A DNA stretch of 64,000 nt from NCBI GenBank assembly GCA_958436175.1, contig CAUBJF010000001.1:434001-498000 (forward strand). Reading direction: 5' to 3'. This DNA is from an uncultured Muribaculaceae bacterium. Lineage in GTDB: Bacteria; Bacteroidota; Bacteroidia; Bacteroidales; Muribaculaceae. Shown piece by piece: positions 1 through 8,812 of the stretch (within the stretch, counting starts at the first letter, position 1; each line of letters starts with the position of its first letter). The notes beneath the pieces were generated by a model that was given only the letters and a program-made list of their open reading frames with translations, was not told the origin of the DNA and searched no databases. A program made the position numbers and the translations under genes.

Positions 1-2
1 GA

Positions 3-911
3 GAAGGGTGGCACCGATGCTTCGGAGCCCCTCATGCCGAAGTCAACGCCGTAGCATCGGTATCTGTGTGCGACAGCAGACTCCTGGGCCATTCCACTAT
101 CTATGTGACACTCGAACCCTGCTCTCATTATGGCAAGACACCGCCATGTGCCGACCTGCTGGCATCCTGCGGCTTCCGACGTGTCGTGGTCGCAACCGTC
201 GATCCCAATCCGAAAGTGGCCGGAAGAGGAATAGAAAAGTTGCGCAAAGCAGGAATAGAAGTCGAGACAGGACTCCTCGAAGATGAAAGCCGACGTCTCA
301 ACGCCGGCTTCATGACAGCGCACAGCCTCGGCCGTCCCTTCATAACCCTGAAATGGGCATGCAGCGCCGACGGCTTCATGGATATAGACCGCCATGGTCA
401 TCCAGAACCATATATCTTTTCCACCCCCGTAAGTTCGCTCGAAACACACCAGTTGAGAGCCTGCAACGATGCAATAGCAGTCGGAGCGCGGACGGTGGAA
501 GCCGATACTCCCCGTCTCGACACCCGCTTCATGCCCGGACATTCGCCAAGGCCTGTCGTTTTCGACCGGCATGGACTGATATCGGGACTTGAAGACTACT
601 TCCCGGGAAGAAACGCCATCCATATCACCACAAACGCACCACTTTCTGAAACGCTGCACAAGCTCTATGCCGATGACGGTCTCACATCCATACTCGTCGA
701 GGGGGGGCCACGTCTGCTGCAGAGCTTTCTCGATGCCGGCATATGGGACGCCGCACGTGTCGAAGTGTCGCCGCGCCGTCTCGCTGAAAAAGGTCGAGCC
801 CAGGCTCCCGTCCTCACGGCGATGCCCTTCAGGACAAAGATACTCGAGCCTAACTCTATCTTTTATTACTCCAACAACCCACTCGTCGGAACGTGGTCGC
901 CTATTTGTTAA
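3..911 (+). CDS. ribD: RibD, riboflavin deaminase/reductase (5' truncated by window)
   Basis: Bifunctional cytosolic enzyme of riboflavin synthesis: it deaminates diaminohydroxyphosphoribosylaminopyrimidine and then reduces the ribosyl side chain with NADPH. The frame is open to the first base, so the start lies upstream and a few dozen N-terminal residues are missing. The zinc deaminase signature is visible as HAEVNA (about 33-50) and PCSHYGKTPPC (about 117-150). The reductase domain (RibD_C) begins near base 340 with RPFITLKWA, and VEGGP lies near its end. The first in-frame GTG (66) falls inside the deaminase domain, after its HAE motif, so it is not the real start. The stop is TAA at 909. 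No terminator was seen before the next promoter. Confidence 0.93.
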   Translation, partial: EGWHRCFGAPHAEVNAVASVSVCDSRLLGHSTIYVTLEPCSHYGKTPPCADLLASCGFRRVVVATVDPNPKVAGRGIEKLRKAGIEVETGLLEDESRRLNAGFMTAHSLGRPFITLKWACSADGFMDIDRHGHPEPYIFSTPVSSLETHQLRACNDAIAVGARTVEADTPRLDTRFMPGHSPRPVVFDRHGLISGLEDYFPGRNAIHITTNAPLSETLHKLYADDGLTSILVEGGPRLLQSFLDAGIWDAARVEVSPRRLAEKGRAQAPVLTAMPFRTKILEPNSIFYYSNNPLVGTWSPIC

Positions 912-988
912 TCTTTATTGGCAATGCCGCTCCGATGGAGTTAAAAACATATAAATGCGCCCTATTTCGTGGGTTTTAGACCTAAGAG

Positions 989-1020
989 TTTGCCCTTTTG
1001 GCACCAAAATTATAATTTTG
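989..1020 (+). promoter_or_regulatory. Bacteroidetes-type promoter for the DUF6242 lipoprotein gene
   Basis: TTTG at 989-992, a 20-bp spacer, then TAATTTTG at 1013-1020. This matches the phylum consensus TTTG-N19-21-TAnnTTTG. The inferred transcription start is near 1025, giving a very short leader before ATG 1035 or ATG 1044. Confidence 0.75.
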
Positions 1021-1034
1021 CATCTTGAAATAAG

Positions 1035-2570
1035 ATGAACTCAATGAAGAAATTCACCTCAATATGCATGGGAGTGCTCGCAGCCGCTCTATTATTCATG
1101 GGCTGCAACTCCTCGAATAACTCGACACCTGTCTACACTTCGTCCAGCGTGGCCATCAGTAGGTTCTACTTATCCCAGGACGACAGCATCATAGCCAATC
1201 TCGACACCGTTTTCTTTGCTATCAATCTTGACAACGGTCAGATTTTCAACGCCGACTCCCTCCCCTACGGCACGCCGACCAACAAATTTGTCCCCGTCAT
1301 CACGCCGATGGACATAGTATCGGCCATCACCATAAAGGAAACACTGCCCAACGGTACAGACTCCGTCCACAACTACGCCACCAACCCCGGCGACACAATT
1401 GATTTCTCCAACCCAGTTACTATCGAGGTCCGTTCGCTCGACGGTACAAACACCAAGAACTATACAGTCTCTGTAAACGTACATAAAGTACTTTCCGACT
1501 CTCTGGTATGGGACCAGGCCGCACTCCGTCAGCTGCCCTCGACTTTTTCCAATGTCTCGCGCCAGCGGACAGCCCGTACTGCCGACGGGGTCTATTGCCT
1601 GACGACAAGCGGCTCGAAGTACTGCATAGCCTTCTCTCCCAATCCTTTCAACGACGACTGGACATACACCGAAGCCATTCTTCCCTCCGGTGCCGATATC
1701 AATACCTTCACCGGCACCGATGATGCGCTATACATACTTGCCAATGATGGTATTCGTCCTGATATGCCGCTCTACCGTTCGACCGACGGTGGCGCGACAT
1801 GGACAAACACAGGGCGCCGCTGGACAAACATCTACGGGCCCATGGCCGAACGCCTTCTCGGAGCACAAAATACAGGTTCGAAATGGCTCGCCGTACAGTA
1901 CCCGTCGACCGAGACCTCCGAAATGCCGGCAGACATGCCTGTGCGCGGCACTTCACTGACACAGTACATCACCTTCCCCATGTCGAGCGAAGGACAGGCC
2001 TTCATGGTAGGAGGCCGTACAGCCGACGGCCGTCTTTCGTCCGCGACATGGTCCTTCGACGGTTCCACATGGGCCAACATAAGTGCCAAGGGGCTCCCTA
2101 CGGCTTATGAGGGCATGATGTTAGTGCCTTACTATACATTCAGCGTCAATACAGCGTTCATCGCGACGAAATACAGTGTAATGCTCGCTTTCGGTGGCAC
2201 TAACGGATCGGAAATGAACCAGAAAGTCTTCCTGTCCTACGACTTCGGCATGAACTGGACCCAAGCGCCCGAACTAATGCAGCTTCCCTCCGGATTTCCC
2301 ATCGTCAGCGATGGCCAGGCATATGTTTTCGAGACAACATTAAAATCGCGTTCGGCCTCCGATGCCTGGGTTTCATGCGAGCTGGGCTATCGTATCCCCT
2401 CCACAGTCATATACCTGGCTCCCGACTTCAGCGAGTCAGCAGTCAAGCCTGTCACATCCTGGGATTGCCCCTTCATCTATATGTTCGGCGGCCGTCTCGC
2501 CAACGGGCATCTCAGCGACACAGTATGGAGAGCGGCCATCAACCGCCTCACCTTCAAGCCTATAATATAA
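1035..2570 (+). CDS. DUF6242 domain lipoprotein
   Basis: Predicted surface or periplasmic lipoprotein of unknown function. The N terminus has a signal peptide with a lipobox ending LLFMGC (residues about 20-25). An Ig-like or cadherin-like N-terminal part (about 45-150) is followed by a region with a BNR/sialidase-type repeat motif (YRSTDGGATW), suggesting a beta-propeller. I recognise the arrangement as DUF6242, common in Bacteroidales; no enzyme activity is known to me. The start could be ATG 1035 or the in-frame ATG 1044, which gives MKK; the second resembles a usual lipoprotein start. It lies 12 bp upstream of the DUF6089-uppS-bamA genes and is probably co-transcribed with them. Confidence 0.8.
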   Translation: MNSMKKFTSICMGVLAAALLFMGCNSSNNSTPVYTSSSVAISRFYLSQDDSIIANLDTVFFAINLDNGQIFNADSLPYGTPTNKFVPVITPMDIVSAITIKETLPNGTDSVHNYATNPGDTIDFSNPVTIEVRSLDGTNTKNYTVSVNVHKVLSDSLVWDQAALRQLPSTFSNVSRQRTARTADGVYCLTTSGSKYCIAFSPNPFNDDWTYTEAILPSGADINTFTGTDDALYILANDGIRPDMPLYRSTDGGATWTNTGRRWTNIYGPMAERLLGAQNTGSKWLAVQYPSTETSEMPADMPVRGTSLTQYITFPMSSEGQAFMVGGRTADGRLSSATWSFDGSTWANISAKGLPTAYEGMMLVPYYTFSVNTAFIATKYSVMLAFGGTNGSEMNQKVFLSYDFGMNWTQAPELMQLPSGFPIVSDGQAYVFETTLKSRSASDAWVSCELGYRIPSTVIYLAPDFSESAVKPVTSWDCPFIYMFGGRLANGHLSDTVWRAAINRLTFKPII

Positions 2571-2582
2571 AAATTTCACCAG

Positions 2583-3299
2583 ATGCATACCGACTGTCTC
2601 ATAGCGACAAAAAACAGCAAGCGGCGTACCGCCATGGCCGCCTCGATATTGCTGTGTGCCGCTGTAGGCGCGTCGGCGCAGTCAGCACCCTATAAATTCG
2701 ACATCGGAGCAGAACTCGGCATGAGCGGATACATAGGCGAAGCCAACCGCTCAAATCCTTTTGCCCATCCGGGATTCACAGGCGAGCTGTCGTTCCGCTA
2801 TCTTCCCGACGCACGTTGGGCTCTCAGGGGGGTCTTATCCACGATGTCGCTGAGCGGTAACACCGCAGATATAACCGATGTCCTGCCGGGTGGAGCCTCA
2901 TATTCCTTCACATCACAGGTCTATGAACTCAGTGCACGAGGCGAATTCAATTTCTTCCCTTACGGCATCGGCGAAACCTACAAACGTCTCCGCCGCTGGA
3001 CTCCATACCTCGTCGTAGGTGTGGGCGTTGCAATGTCATCGTCCGGAGGCACCACCTCTGTGGTTCCTACTATCCCTATGGGTGCCGGAATCAAGTTCAA
3101 GGCCAGCCAACGCCTAAATCTCGGTCTCGAGTTCACAATGACCAAAGCTTTCGGCGACAAAATCGACGGAACCGACCTCGTCGATCTCAATCAAATAAAG
3201 ACAGAATTCTATAAAAATACCGACTGGTACTCGCGACTCACCTTCGGAGTCTCCTATGAGTTCGGCCCACGATGCGAAACTTGCCATTATGTCGACTAA
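2583..3299 (+). CDS. DUF6089 family outer-membrane beta-barrel protein
   Basis: 238-residue secreted protein with an extended, positively charged N terminus, a hydrophobic signal segment and a cleavage-like ASAQS site (about residues 29-33). The rest alternates aromatic and polar residues like a small outer-membrane barrel (GAELGMSGYIGE near the start, FGVSYEFG at the end). This family is typically encoded just before uppS and bamA in Bacteroidetes, as here, so a role in outer-membrane biogenesis is a fair inference but unproven. Its last 11 bases overlap uppS. ATG at 2634 is an alternative start that would still leave a hydrophobic signal. Confidence 0.75.
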   Translation: MHTDCLIATKNSKRRTAMAASILLCAAVGASAQSAPYKFDIGAELGMSGYIGEANRSNPFAHPGFTGELSFRYLPDARWALRGVLSTMSLSGNTADITDVLPGGASYSFTSQVYELSARGEFNFFPYGIGETYKRLRRWTPYLVVGVGVAMSSSGGTTSVVPTIPMGAGIKFKASQRLNLGLEFTMTKAFGDKIDGTDLVDLNQIKTEFYKNTDWYSRLTFGVSYEFGPRCETCHYVD

Positions 3300-4053
3300 C
3301 AGCATATCCGAAAACATCCCGGCTATCGACAGAAGCCGTCTGCCAGTCCATGTCGCCATCATCATGGATGGCAACGGGCGCTGGGCACAGGCTCGCGGCC
3401 TGGACCGCTCCGCAGGCCACGTCGAAGGGGTGACAACCGTGCGGCGTATCACGGAAGAAGCCTCAGAACTCGGCATAGGCTACCTCACCCTCTATACATT
3501 CTCCACCGAGAACTGGAACAGGCCGCAGGAAGAAGTCGATGCCCTGATGCACCTCATAGTGACGGCCATCGAACGTGAGACACCCGACCTTATCAGGAAC
3601 AATGTGCGGCTAACCACTATCGGCGACCTCGACCGTCTGCCTGATGAAGCAGCCGCACGTATGCGCCGATGCATTGCCGACACTTCGCATTGTACAGGTC
3701 TGACTCTCGTACTTGCGCTCAGCTACTCGTCGCGCTGGGAGATTATAGAAGCTGCTCGCAAAATAGCCCGACAGGCAGCTGAAGGAAGCCTCAAGCCTTC
3801 CGATGTCGACGAAAAGTTCTTTGCCTCCATGCTCACCACCAAGGATATACCCGACCCGGACCTCCTCATCCGCACCGGAGGCGACATGAGAATCAGCAAT
3901 TTCCTCCTCTACCAGATAGCTTATACGGAACTCGCTGTCACGCCGACCTACTGGCCCGACTACAGCCGCGAAGATTTCCGTCGCCATATTGCCCAATACC
4001 AAACGCGCCAGCGTCGCTTCGGCCTCACCGGCGAACAGATAAGTTCCTCGTAG
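3289..4053 (+). CDS. uppS: UppS, undecaprenyl diphosphate synthase
   Basis: Cis-prenyltransferase that condenses isopentenyl diphosphate onto farnesyl diphosphate to make the C55 carrier for peptidoglycan and O-antigen. The catalytic Asp sits in HVAIIMDGNGRWA near the N terminus. Other family motifs are TLYTFSTENW and, at the C terminus, PDLLIRTGGDMRISNFLLYQIAYTEL. An upstream in-frame ATG at 3256 exists, but ATG 3289 gives a normal-length protein (254 aa) and overlaps the preceding stop by 11 bases, suggesting coupled translation. It is followed after 70 bp by bamA. Confidence 0.95.
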   Translation: MSTNSISENIPAIDRSRLPVHVAIIMDGNGRWAQARGLDRSAGHVEGVTTVRRITEEASELGIGYLTLYTFSTENWNRPQEEVDALMHLIVTAIERETPDLIRNNVRLTTIGDLDRLPDEAAARMRRCIADTSHCTGLTLVLALSYSSRWEIIEAARKIARQAAEGSLKPSDVDEKFFASMLTTKDIPDPDLLIRTGGDMRISNFLLYQIAYTELAVTPTYWPDYSREDFRRHIAQYQTRQRRFGLTGEQISSS

Positions 4054-4123
4054 ATTTTCTCAATACCAACCAGAAAATCAATCGAACAACCCCTTCATTC
4101 CTATCTACCGACCATTATCCATT

Positions 4124-6793
4124 ATGCGTTCAAAGATACTTCTGCTTATTGCCCTCGCCTTGATCTTGCCGGCATTCTCCGGTAAGATAACTGCACAGGC
4201 TCCTACTGACACCATCTTCAGCCCGGCGGTACACTACAACACCATGCCCCGGACATATGAAATAGCGGGAATCTCTGTCGAAGGAGCTCCCAACTACGAC
4301 GACTTCCTCATCCAGGGTTACGCCGGCCTGAAGGTAGGCGACCGTGTGACTATACCCGGCGACGATATCACTAACGCCGTCAAGCGGCTTATGCGTCAGA
4401 CCCTCTTCGCCCAGGCCCGTATAGAACTCGAAAAGACCGTCGGCGACAAGGCCTGGCTCAAAATCGTGCTTCGCACACAGCCGCGTATCTCGGCTGTCAA
4501 CTATATCGGCGCAAAAAAGGGCGAGATCAAAGACCTTCAGGAGCGTCTCCAGCTCGTCAAAGGCAACCAGATTACGCAGAATATCGTGAACCGTGCCGAG
4601 GCAATCGTCAAAAAATACTACAAAGACAAAGGCTTCGGCAACGCCACCGTGAAAATAAACCTTCACGAGGACCTCTCGAACGAGAACCAGTCCATTGTCG
4701 ATATCGTCATCGACAAACATTCTAAAGTCAAGGTGCACAAAATCTATATTGAAGGCAACGAAGTCCTCTCGGACCGCCAGATCAAACGCACCATCAAAAA
4801 AACGAACGAAAACAACGATATACTCAAACTTTTCAGCCAGAAAAAATTCGTCGAGAACGACTATCGCGACGACCTTAACCGTATTCTCCAGAAATACAAC
4901 GAAAAAGGATACCGTGATGCACGCATCATCGCCGACAGCGTAGTACCATACGCCGAAAACCGCGTCGATGTCCACATCACCGTCGACGAAGGCAAACAGT
5001 ACTTCATCAAGGATATCCAATGGGTAGGCAACACCCTTTATCCTAATGAGATCCTTAACCAGGTCCTGGACATGAAGCCAGGCGATGTCTATAACCAGAA
5101 GCATATGAAGAAACGCCTCGACGAAGACGAGGATGCCGTCAACAGCCTCTATATGGACAATGGCTATCTCTTCTACCAGCTTGTGCCTATCGAAAAGGAA
5201 GTTGCCGGTGACTCTATTTCTCTCGAAATGCGTATCATGGAAGGTCCGCAGGCTCGTATCAACAATGTCGTAATCAACGGTAACGACCGACTCTACGAGA
5301 AGGTGATCCGTCGTGAGCTTCGCGTGCGCCCAGGCGACCTCTTCAGCAAATCGGACCTCATGCGTTCAGCACGCGAAATTGCCCAGACAGGTCATTTCAA
5401 TCCTGAGAAAATGGACATCCAGCCCGAGCCCAACGAAGAAAACGGCACTGTCGATATCGTTTTCAACCTCGAATCCAAAGCCAACGACCAGGTTGAGTTC
5501 TCTCTTGGATGGGGCCAGACAGGTATCATCGGAAAACTGCAGCTGAAGTTCACCAACTTCTCCATCAAGAATCTCTTCTACCCGAGTACCTACCGAGGCA
5601 TCATCCCCCAGGGCGAAGGACAGACCTTCTCCATCAGCGCGCAGACCAATGCCCGCTACTATCAGCAGTACGCAATCTCATTCCTCGACCCCTGGTTCGG
5701 CGGCAAACGACCCAACTCTCTTTCCGTATCAGCCTACTATAGCCGCCAGACCGGCGTCAACAGCTCTTTCTACAACCGCGCATGGTCCAACAGCAGTCTC
5801 TACGGCAGTTCTTACGGCTACGGATATCCCTACGGATATGGATACGGCTATGGCTATGGAGGCTACAACGACTACTACCAGAGCAGCTATCAGGCCAGCC
5901 TCGACCCCAACAAGGTTCTCCAGATGGTCGGTTTCAACGTAGGCTTCGGCAAACGTCTCAAATGGCCTGACGACTACTTCACTTTCACCGCCGAACTCGG
6001 CTACCAGTGGTACTACCTCAAGAACTGGGACTACATCTTCCTGATGCGCAACGGTTCTGCCCACTCACTGACCCTCGGGTTCACTCTTGCACGTCAGTCT
6101 ATCGACAACCCGATCTTTACACGTAGCGGCTCCAGCTTCTCCCTGAACCTACAGATGACGCCTCCCGCCGACCTGTTCGGCAAAAAAGACTGGAAGACCC
6201 TCTACGAGAAAAATGCCGCCGGCGACCAGGAAGCAGCCAAACAGCTCTACCGCTGGATCGAATACTGGAAACTACGCTTCAAGAGCCGTACATACACTCC
6301 CCTGTCGACATCCCAGCAGTGGACTCCCGTCCTGATGACACGCTTCGACTTCGGTCTTCTCGGCGGCTACAACAAGTACCTCCGTTCGCCTTTCGAAACA
6401 TTCTATGTCGGCGGTGACGGCATGAGCGGCTACAGCAGCTATGCCACCGAGACCATAGCCCTCAGAGGCTACGACAACGGTTCACTGACGCCCTACGGTG
6501 CCGACGGCTATGCTTACACACGTATGGGTGTGGAGATCCACTTCCCCCTCATGCTCCAGCAAAGCACCACAATCTACGCCCTCGCGTTCCTCGAAGGCGG
6601 TAACGCCTGGACATCAGTCAGCCAGTTCAACCCCTTCGAACTCAAGCGCAGTGCAGGTGCCGGTGTCCGCATCATGCTCCCTATGGTCGGACTGATGGGT
6701 ATCGACTGGGCCTACGGCTTCGACAAAGACCGCCAGAACCCGCCCCAGCGTGGTGGAAGTCACTTCCATTTCATCCTCGGACAGGAATTCTAA
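4124..6793 (+). CDS. bamA: BamA, outer-membrane protein assembly factor
   Basis: Central Omp85 protein that inserts beta-barrels into the outer membrane. It has a signal peptide (residues 1 to about 25, ending near ITAQA), a series of POTRA domains (about 47-470; one contains the typical VHKIYIEGN pattern), and a C-terminal 16-strand barrel (about 485-889) ending in a Phe (FILGQEF), the classic Bam targeting signature. At 889 aa it is a little longer than the E. coli protein. An unusual Tyr/Gly repeat (residues about 561-584) sits in the barrel, probably in an extracellular loop. It is followed by two ompH genes encoding periplasmic chaperones of the same pathway. Confidence 0.96.
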   Translation: MRSKILLLIALALILPAFSGKITAQAPTDTIFSPAVHYNTMPRTYEIAGISVEGAPNYDDFLIQGYAGLKVGDRVTIPGDDITNAVKRLMRQTLFAQARIELEKTVGDKAWLKIVLRTQPRISAVNYIGAKKGEIKDLQERLQLVKGNQITQNIVNRAEAIVKKYYKDKGFGNATVKINLHEDLSNENQSIVDIVIDKHSKVKVHKIYIEGNEVLSDRQIKRTIKKTNENNDILKLFSQKKFVENDYRDDLNRILQKYNEKGYRDARIIADSVVPYAENRVDVHITVDEGKQYFIKDIQWVGNTLYPNEILNQVLDMKPGDVYNQKHMKKRLDEDEDAVNSLYMDNGYLFYQLVPIEKEVAGDSISLEMRIMEGPQARINNVVINGNDRLYEKVIRRELRVRPGDLFSKSDLMRSAREIAQTGHFNPEKMDIQPEPNEENGTVDIVFNLESKANDQVEFSLGWGQTGIIGKLQLKFTNFSIKNLFYPSTYRGIIPQGEGQTFSISAQTNARYYQQYAISFLDPWFGGKRPNSLSVSAYYSRQTGVNSSFYNRAWSNSSLYGSSYGYGYPYGYGYGYGYGGYNDYYQSSYQASLDPNKVLQMVGFNVGFGKRLKWPDDYFTFTAELGYQWYYLKNWDYIFLMRNGSAHSLTLGFTLARQSIDNPIFTRSGSSFSLNLQMTPPADLFGKKDWKTLYEKNAAGDQEAAKQLYRWIEYWKLRFKSRTYTPLSTSQQWTPVLMTRFDFGLLGGYNKYLRSPFETFYVGGDGMSGYSSYATETIALRGYDNGSLTPYGADGYAYTRMGVEIHFPLMLQQSTTIYALAFLEGGNAWTSVSQFNPFELKRSAGAGVRIMLPMVGLMGIDWAYGFDKDRQNPPQRGGSHFHFILGQEF

Positions 6794-6852
6794 ACCTTTT
6801 CGCTCATCAAGTGTCTAATAGATATACTCAAACCTCTTAACACTAAAAAAGA

Positions 6853-7371
6853 ATGATGAAAAAAATAGTCCTTCTCCTCGTCGTGGCTGTCGCCGCAGCA
6901 TTCTCAGCTTCCGCCCAGAAGTTCGCCCTCGTCGACATGGAGTACATATTCAAGAATGTTCCGTCCTACGAGATGGCAAACGAACAGCTCAACCAGCTGT
7001 CACAACGCTGGCAGAAAGAAGTCGAGTCAGTCAGTAAAGAAGCCGAGACTATGTATCAGAGCTACCTCGCCGACAAGGTATTTCTCACAGACGAACAGGT
7101 GAAGAAACGCGAAGAAGAAATCGTTGCCAAAGAAAAGGCAGCCACCGAGCTCCGTTATAAATACTTCGGGCCTGAAGGAGAACTATACCAGAAACGCCAG
7201 ACACTCCTCAAACCCATCCAGGACGATGTATACAACGCCGTCAAAAAAGTAGCCGAGGAACGAGGATACCAGGCTATCTTCGACAGGGCTTCAAGCTCCG
7301 ATATCGTATATGCGTCACCGCGAATCGATGTCAGTAACGAGGTCCTTGCCAAGTTGGGATATTCCAATTAA
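6853..7371 (+). CDS. OmpH/Skp family periplasmic chaperone, first copy
   Basis: 172-aa protein with a signal peptide (residues 1-21, ending SASAQ). The mature start KFALVDMEYIF is typical of OmpH, and a long charged helical region (about 40-125) should form the coiled-coil tentacles of a Skp trimer. Skp proteins hold unfolded outer-membrane proteins on the way to BamA, and the gene lies 59 bp after bamA. It is paralogous to the next gene. ATG 6853 and ATG 6856 are adjacent candidate starts. Confidence 0.9.
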   Translation: MMKKIVLLLVVAVAAAFSASAQKFALVDMEYIFKNVPSYEMANEQLNQLSQRWQKEVESVSKEAETMYQSYLADKVFLTDEQVKKREEEIVAKEKAATELRYKYFGPEGELYQKRQTLLKPIQDDVYNAVKKVAEERGYQAIFDRASSSDIVYASPRIDVSNEVLAKLGYSN

Positions 7372-7384
7372 TTGCGTATATTTG
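7354..7384 (+). promoter_or_regulatory. Promoter for the second ompH gene
   Basis: TTG at 7354-7356, 20-bp spacer, TATATTTG at 7377-7384. It overlaps the 3' end of the first ompH and would give a leader of about 50 nt, so the second chaperone can be expressed independently of the bamA operon. Confidence 0.65.
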
Positions 7385-7439
7385 TAGTCTCATTACATAA
7401 CATAACACACGTATCAATAAACAAACACTTAAAATAGAT

Positions 7440-7946
7440 ATGTTCAAAAAAATCCTTCTCGCCGTAGCGCTGGCCCTCCCGTTGAGCGGCATGGCTCAGA
7501 AATTCGGCACAGTAGATCTCGAAGCCATTTATCAGGCCATGCCTGAAACAGCTGCTATGCAGACTCAGCTCACCGACACTTCCAAAAAATACGAAGAAGA
7601 GTTCCAGAAGCTTCAGGAAGAAGTCAACAAGCTCTACGCCGACTTCCAGACCATTCAGAACGATGCCAACACCCCCGAATCCATCAAGGAACGCCGCATG
7701 CAGGAAATCCAGGAGCGCGTCAACAAAGTCGACCAGTTCCGCAACACAGCATCGCAGGACCTTGCACGTCTTAACGAACAGCTTATGGCCCCCATCCAGC
7801 AGAAGCTCATGGAAGCTGTCAAGGCTGTAGGTGCCGAAGGCTCGTTCACATTCATCCTGCCTAACGAACAGGCTCTGATCCTCTACTCTGGCAGCGACGT
7901 GGTCGATGTCACTCCTCAGGTCCGCACCAAACTCGGCCTCAAATAA
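7440..7946 (+). CDS. OmpH/Skp family periplasmic chaperone, second copy
   Basis: 168-aa secreted coiled-coil protein with a signal peptide ending near SGMAQ. The mature start KFGTVDLEAIYQAMPE mirrors the upstream paralogue, followed by a Lys/Glu/Gln-rich helix (about 45-120). It has its own promoter and is followed by a strong palindrome and a terminator. Tandem OmpH genes after bamA are usual in Bacteroidetes; whether the copies have distinct clients is unknown. Confidence 0.9.
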   Translation: MFKKILLAVALALPLSGMAQKFGTVDLEAIYQAMPETAAMQTQLTDTSKKYEEEFQKLQEEVNKLYADFQTIQNDANTPESIKERRMQEIQERVNKVDQFRNTASQDLARLNEQLMAPIQQKLMEAVKAVGAEGSFTFILPNEQALILYSGSDVVDVTPQVRTKLGLK

Positions 7947-7970
7947 AGAACAGCCAAGCTAACAAAGCTA

Positions 7971-8012
7971 ACGAGCAGGAGGGATACACCCGGGTGTATC
8001 CCTCCTGCTCGT
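7971..8012 (+). terminator. Perfect 42-bp palindrome after the second ompH gene
   Basis: Left arm 7971-7991 and right arm 7992-8012 are exact reverse complements with no spacer (centre ACCCGGGT). In RNA it would form a very stable hairpin just past the ompH stop. The following U tract is short, so it could act as a terminator aid, an RNA 3' end stabiliser or a protein-binding site. Confidence 0.55.
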
Positions 8013-8036
8013 TTATGGCATGATCAAGCTTGAGTC

Positions 8037-8083
8037 ATCATAGAAAAAGCCCTGCGGATATCTCCACAAGGCTTTTCTATGAT
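8037..8083. terminator. Bidirectional terminator between ompH and efp
   Basis: On the minus strand a GC-rich stem (8049-8072, AGCC/GGCT around TGTGGA/TCCGCA) is followed by a run of five T, a good intrinsic terminator for efp, which stops at 8099. The outer arms (ATCATAGAAAA/TTTTCTATGAT) make it work for the plus-strand ompH gene as well. Confidence 0.7.
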
Positions 8084-8098
8084 TGTGCCGGATAATTA

Positions 8099-8665
8099 TC
8101 AGGCTTTGATGCGGCTGATGTAGGAACCGTCGCGTGTATCGACTTCGATAAACTCGCCTTCGTTTACGAAGAGGGGCACACGTACTTCTGCACCGGTTTC
8201 AACTGTAGCAGGCTTGAGGGTGTTGGTTGCGGTATCGCCCTTGAGACCCGGTTCGGTATATGTAATCTTAAGGACTGTCTTGACGGGCATTTCGGCATAG
8301 AGAACGGTTTCGGTAGAAGCATCGGTTACGACTTCTACAGTATCGCCTTCTTTCATGAAGTCAGAACCGGTTACAAGATCCTTCTTGATAGGAATCTGTT
8401 CGAAAGTCTCGTTGTTCATGAAGATATCGTCTTCACCGTCGGTATAGAGATACTGGAAAGGACGACGTTCTACACGCACGTCTTCAAGCTTTTCGCCGAT
8501 ATTGAAACGACGCTCGAGCACACGGCCATCGACCACGTCCTTGAGTTTTGTACGCATGAAGGTATTGCCCTTACCGGGTTTTACATGAAGGAATTCTACG
8601 CAGAAGTAGAGGCGGCCGTCCATGCGGATGCAGGTGCCGTTTTTTATGTCTTGAGCGTTGATCAT
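8099..8665 (-). CDS. efp: EF-P, translation elongation factor P
   Basis: 188-aa factor that binds between the ribosomal P and E sites and relieves stalling at polyproline. Three beta-barrel domains are recognisable. The tip motif KPGKGN carries the conserved Lys32, which some bacteria modify. The C terminus reads FIEVDTRDGSYISRI. The frame extends upstream to 8782, but ATG 8665 gives the exact family length. A promoter lies at 8725-8756. Confidence 0.95.
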   Translation of the reverse strand: MINAQDIKNGTCIRMDGRLYFCVEFLHVKPGKGNTFMRTKLKDVVDGRVLERRFNIGEKLEDVRVERRPFQYLYTDGEDDIFMNNETFEQIPIKKDLVTGSDFMKEGDTVEVVTDASTETVLYAEMPVKTVLKITYTEPGLKGDTATNTLKPATVETGAEVRVPLFVNEGEFIEVDTRDGSYISRIKA

Positions 8666-8724
8666 AAATGCTATGGATCTATTATGTGTTGTGTTTGTTC
8701 GAAATAAAGTTCGCTTTGCGCCTG

Positions 8725-8756
8725 CAAAGGTAGCTATTTTTCCTAAAAATCCCAAA
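8725..8756 (-). promoter_or_regulatory. Promoter for efp
   Basis: Read on the minus strand: TTTG (8756-8753), 20-bp spacer, TACCTTTG (8732-8725). This is a close match to the Bacteroidetes consensus. The transcription start should be near 8720, leaving a leader of about 55 nt before ATG 8665. Confidence 0.75.
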
Positions 8757-8812
8757 GTTTTTTCACTATGAGTCTCATTCAATGGAGGTTCAAAGCTCGA
8801 TCCCTCAGGATT

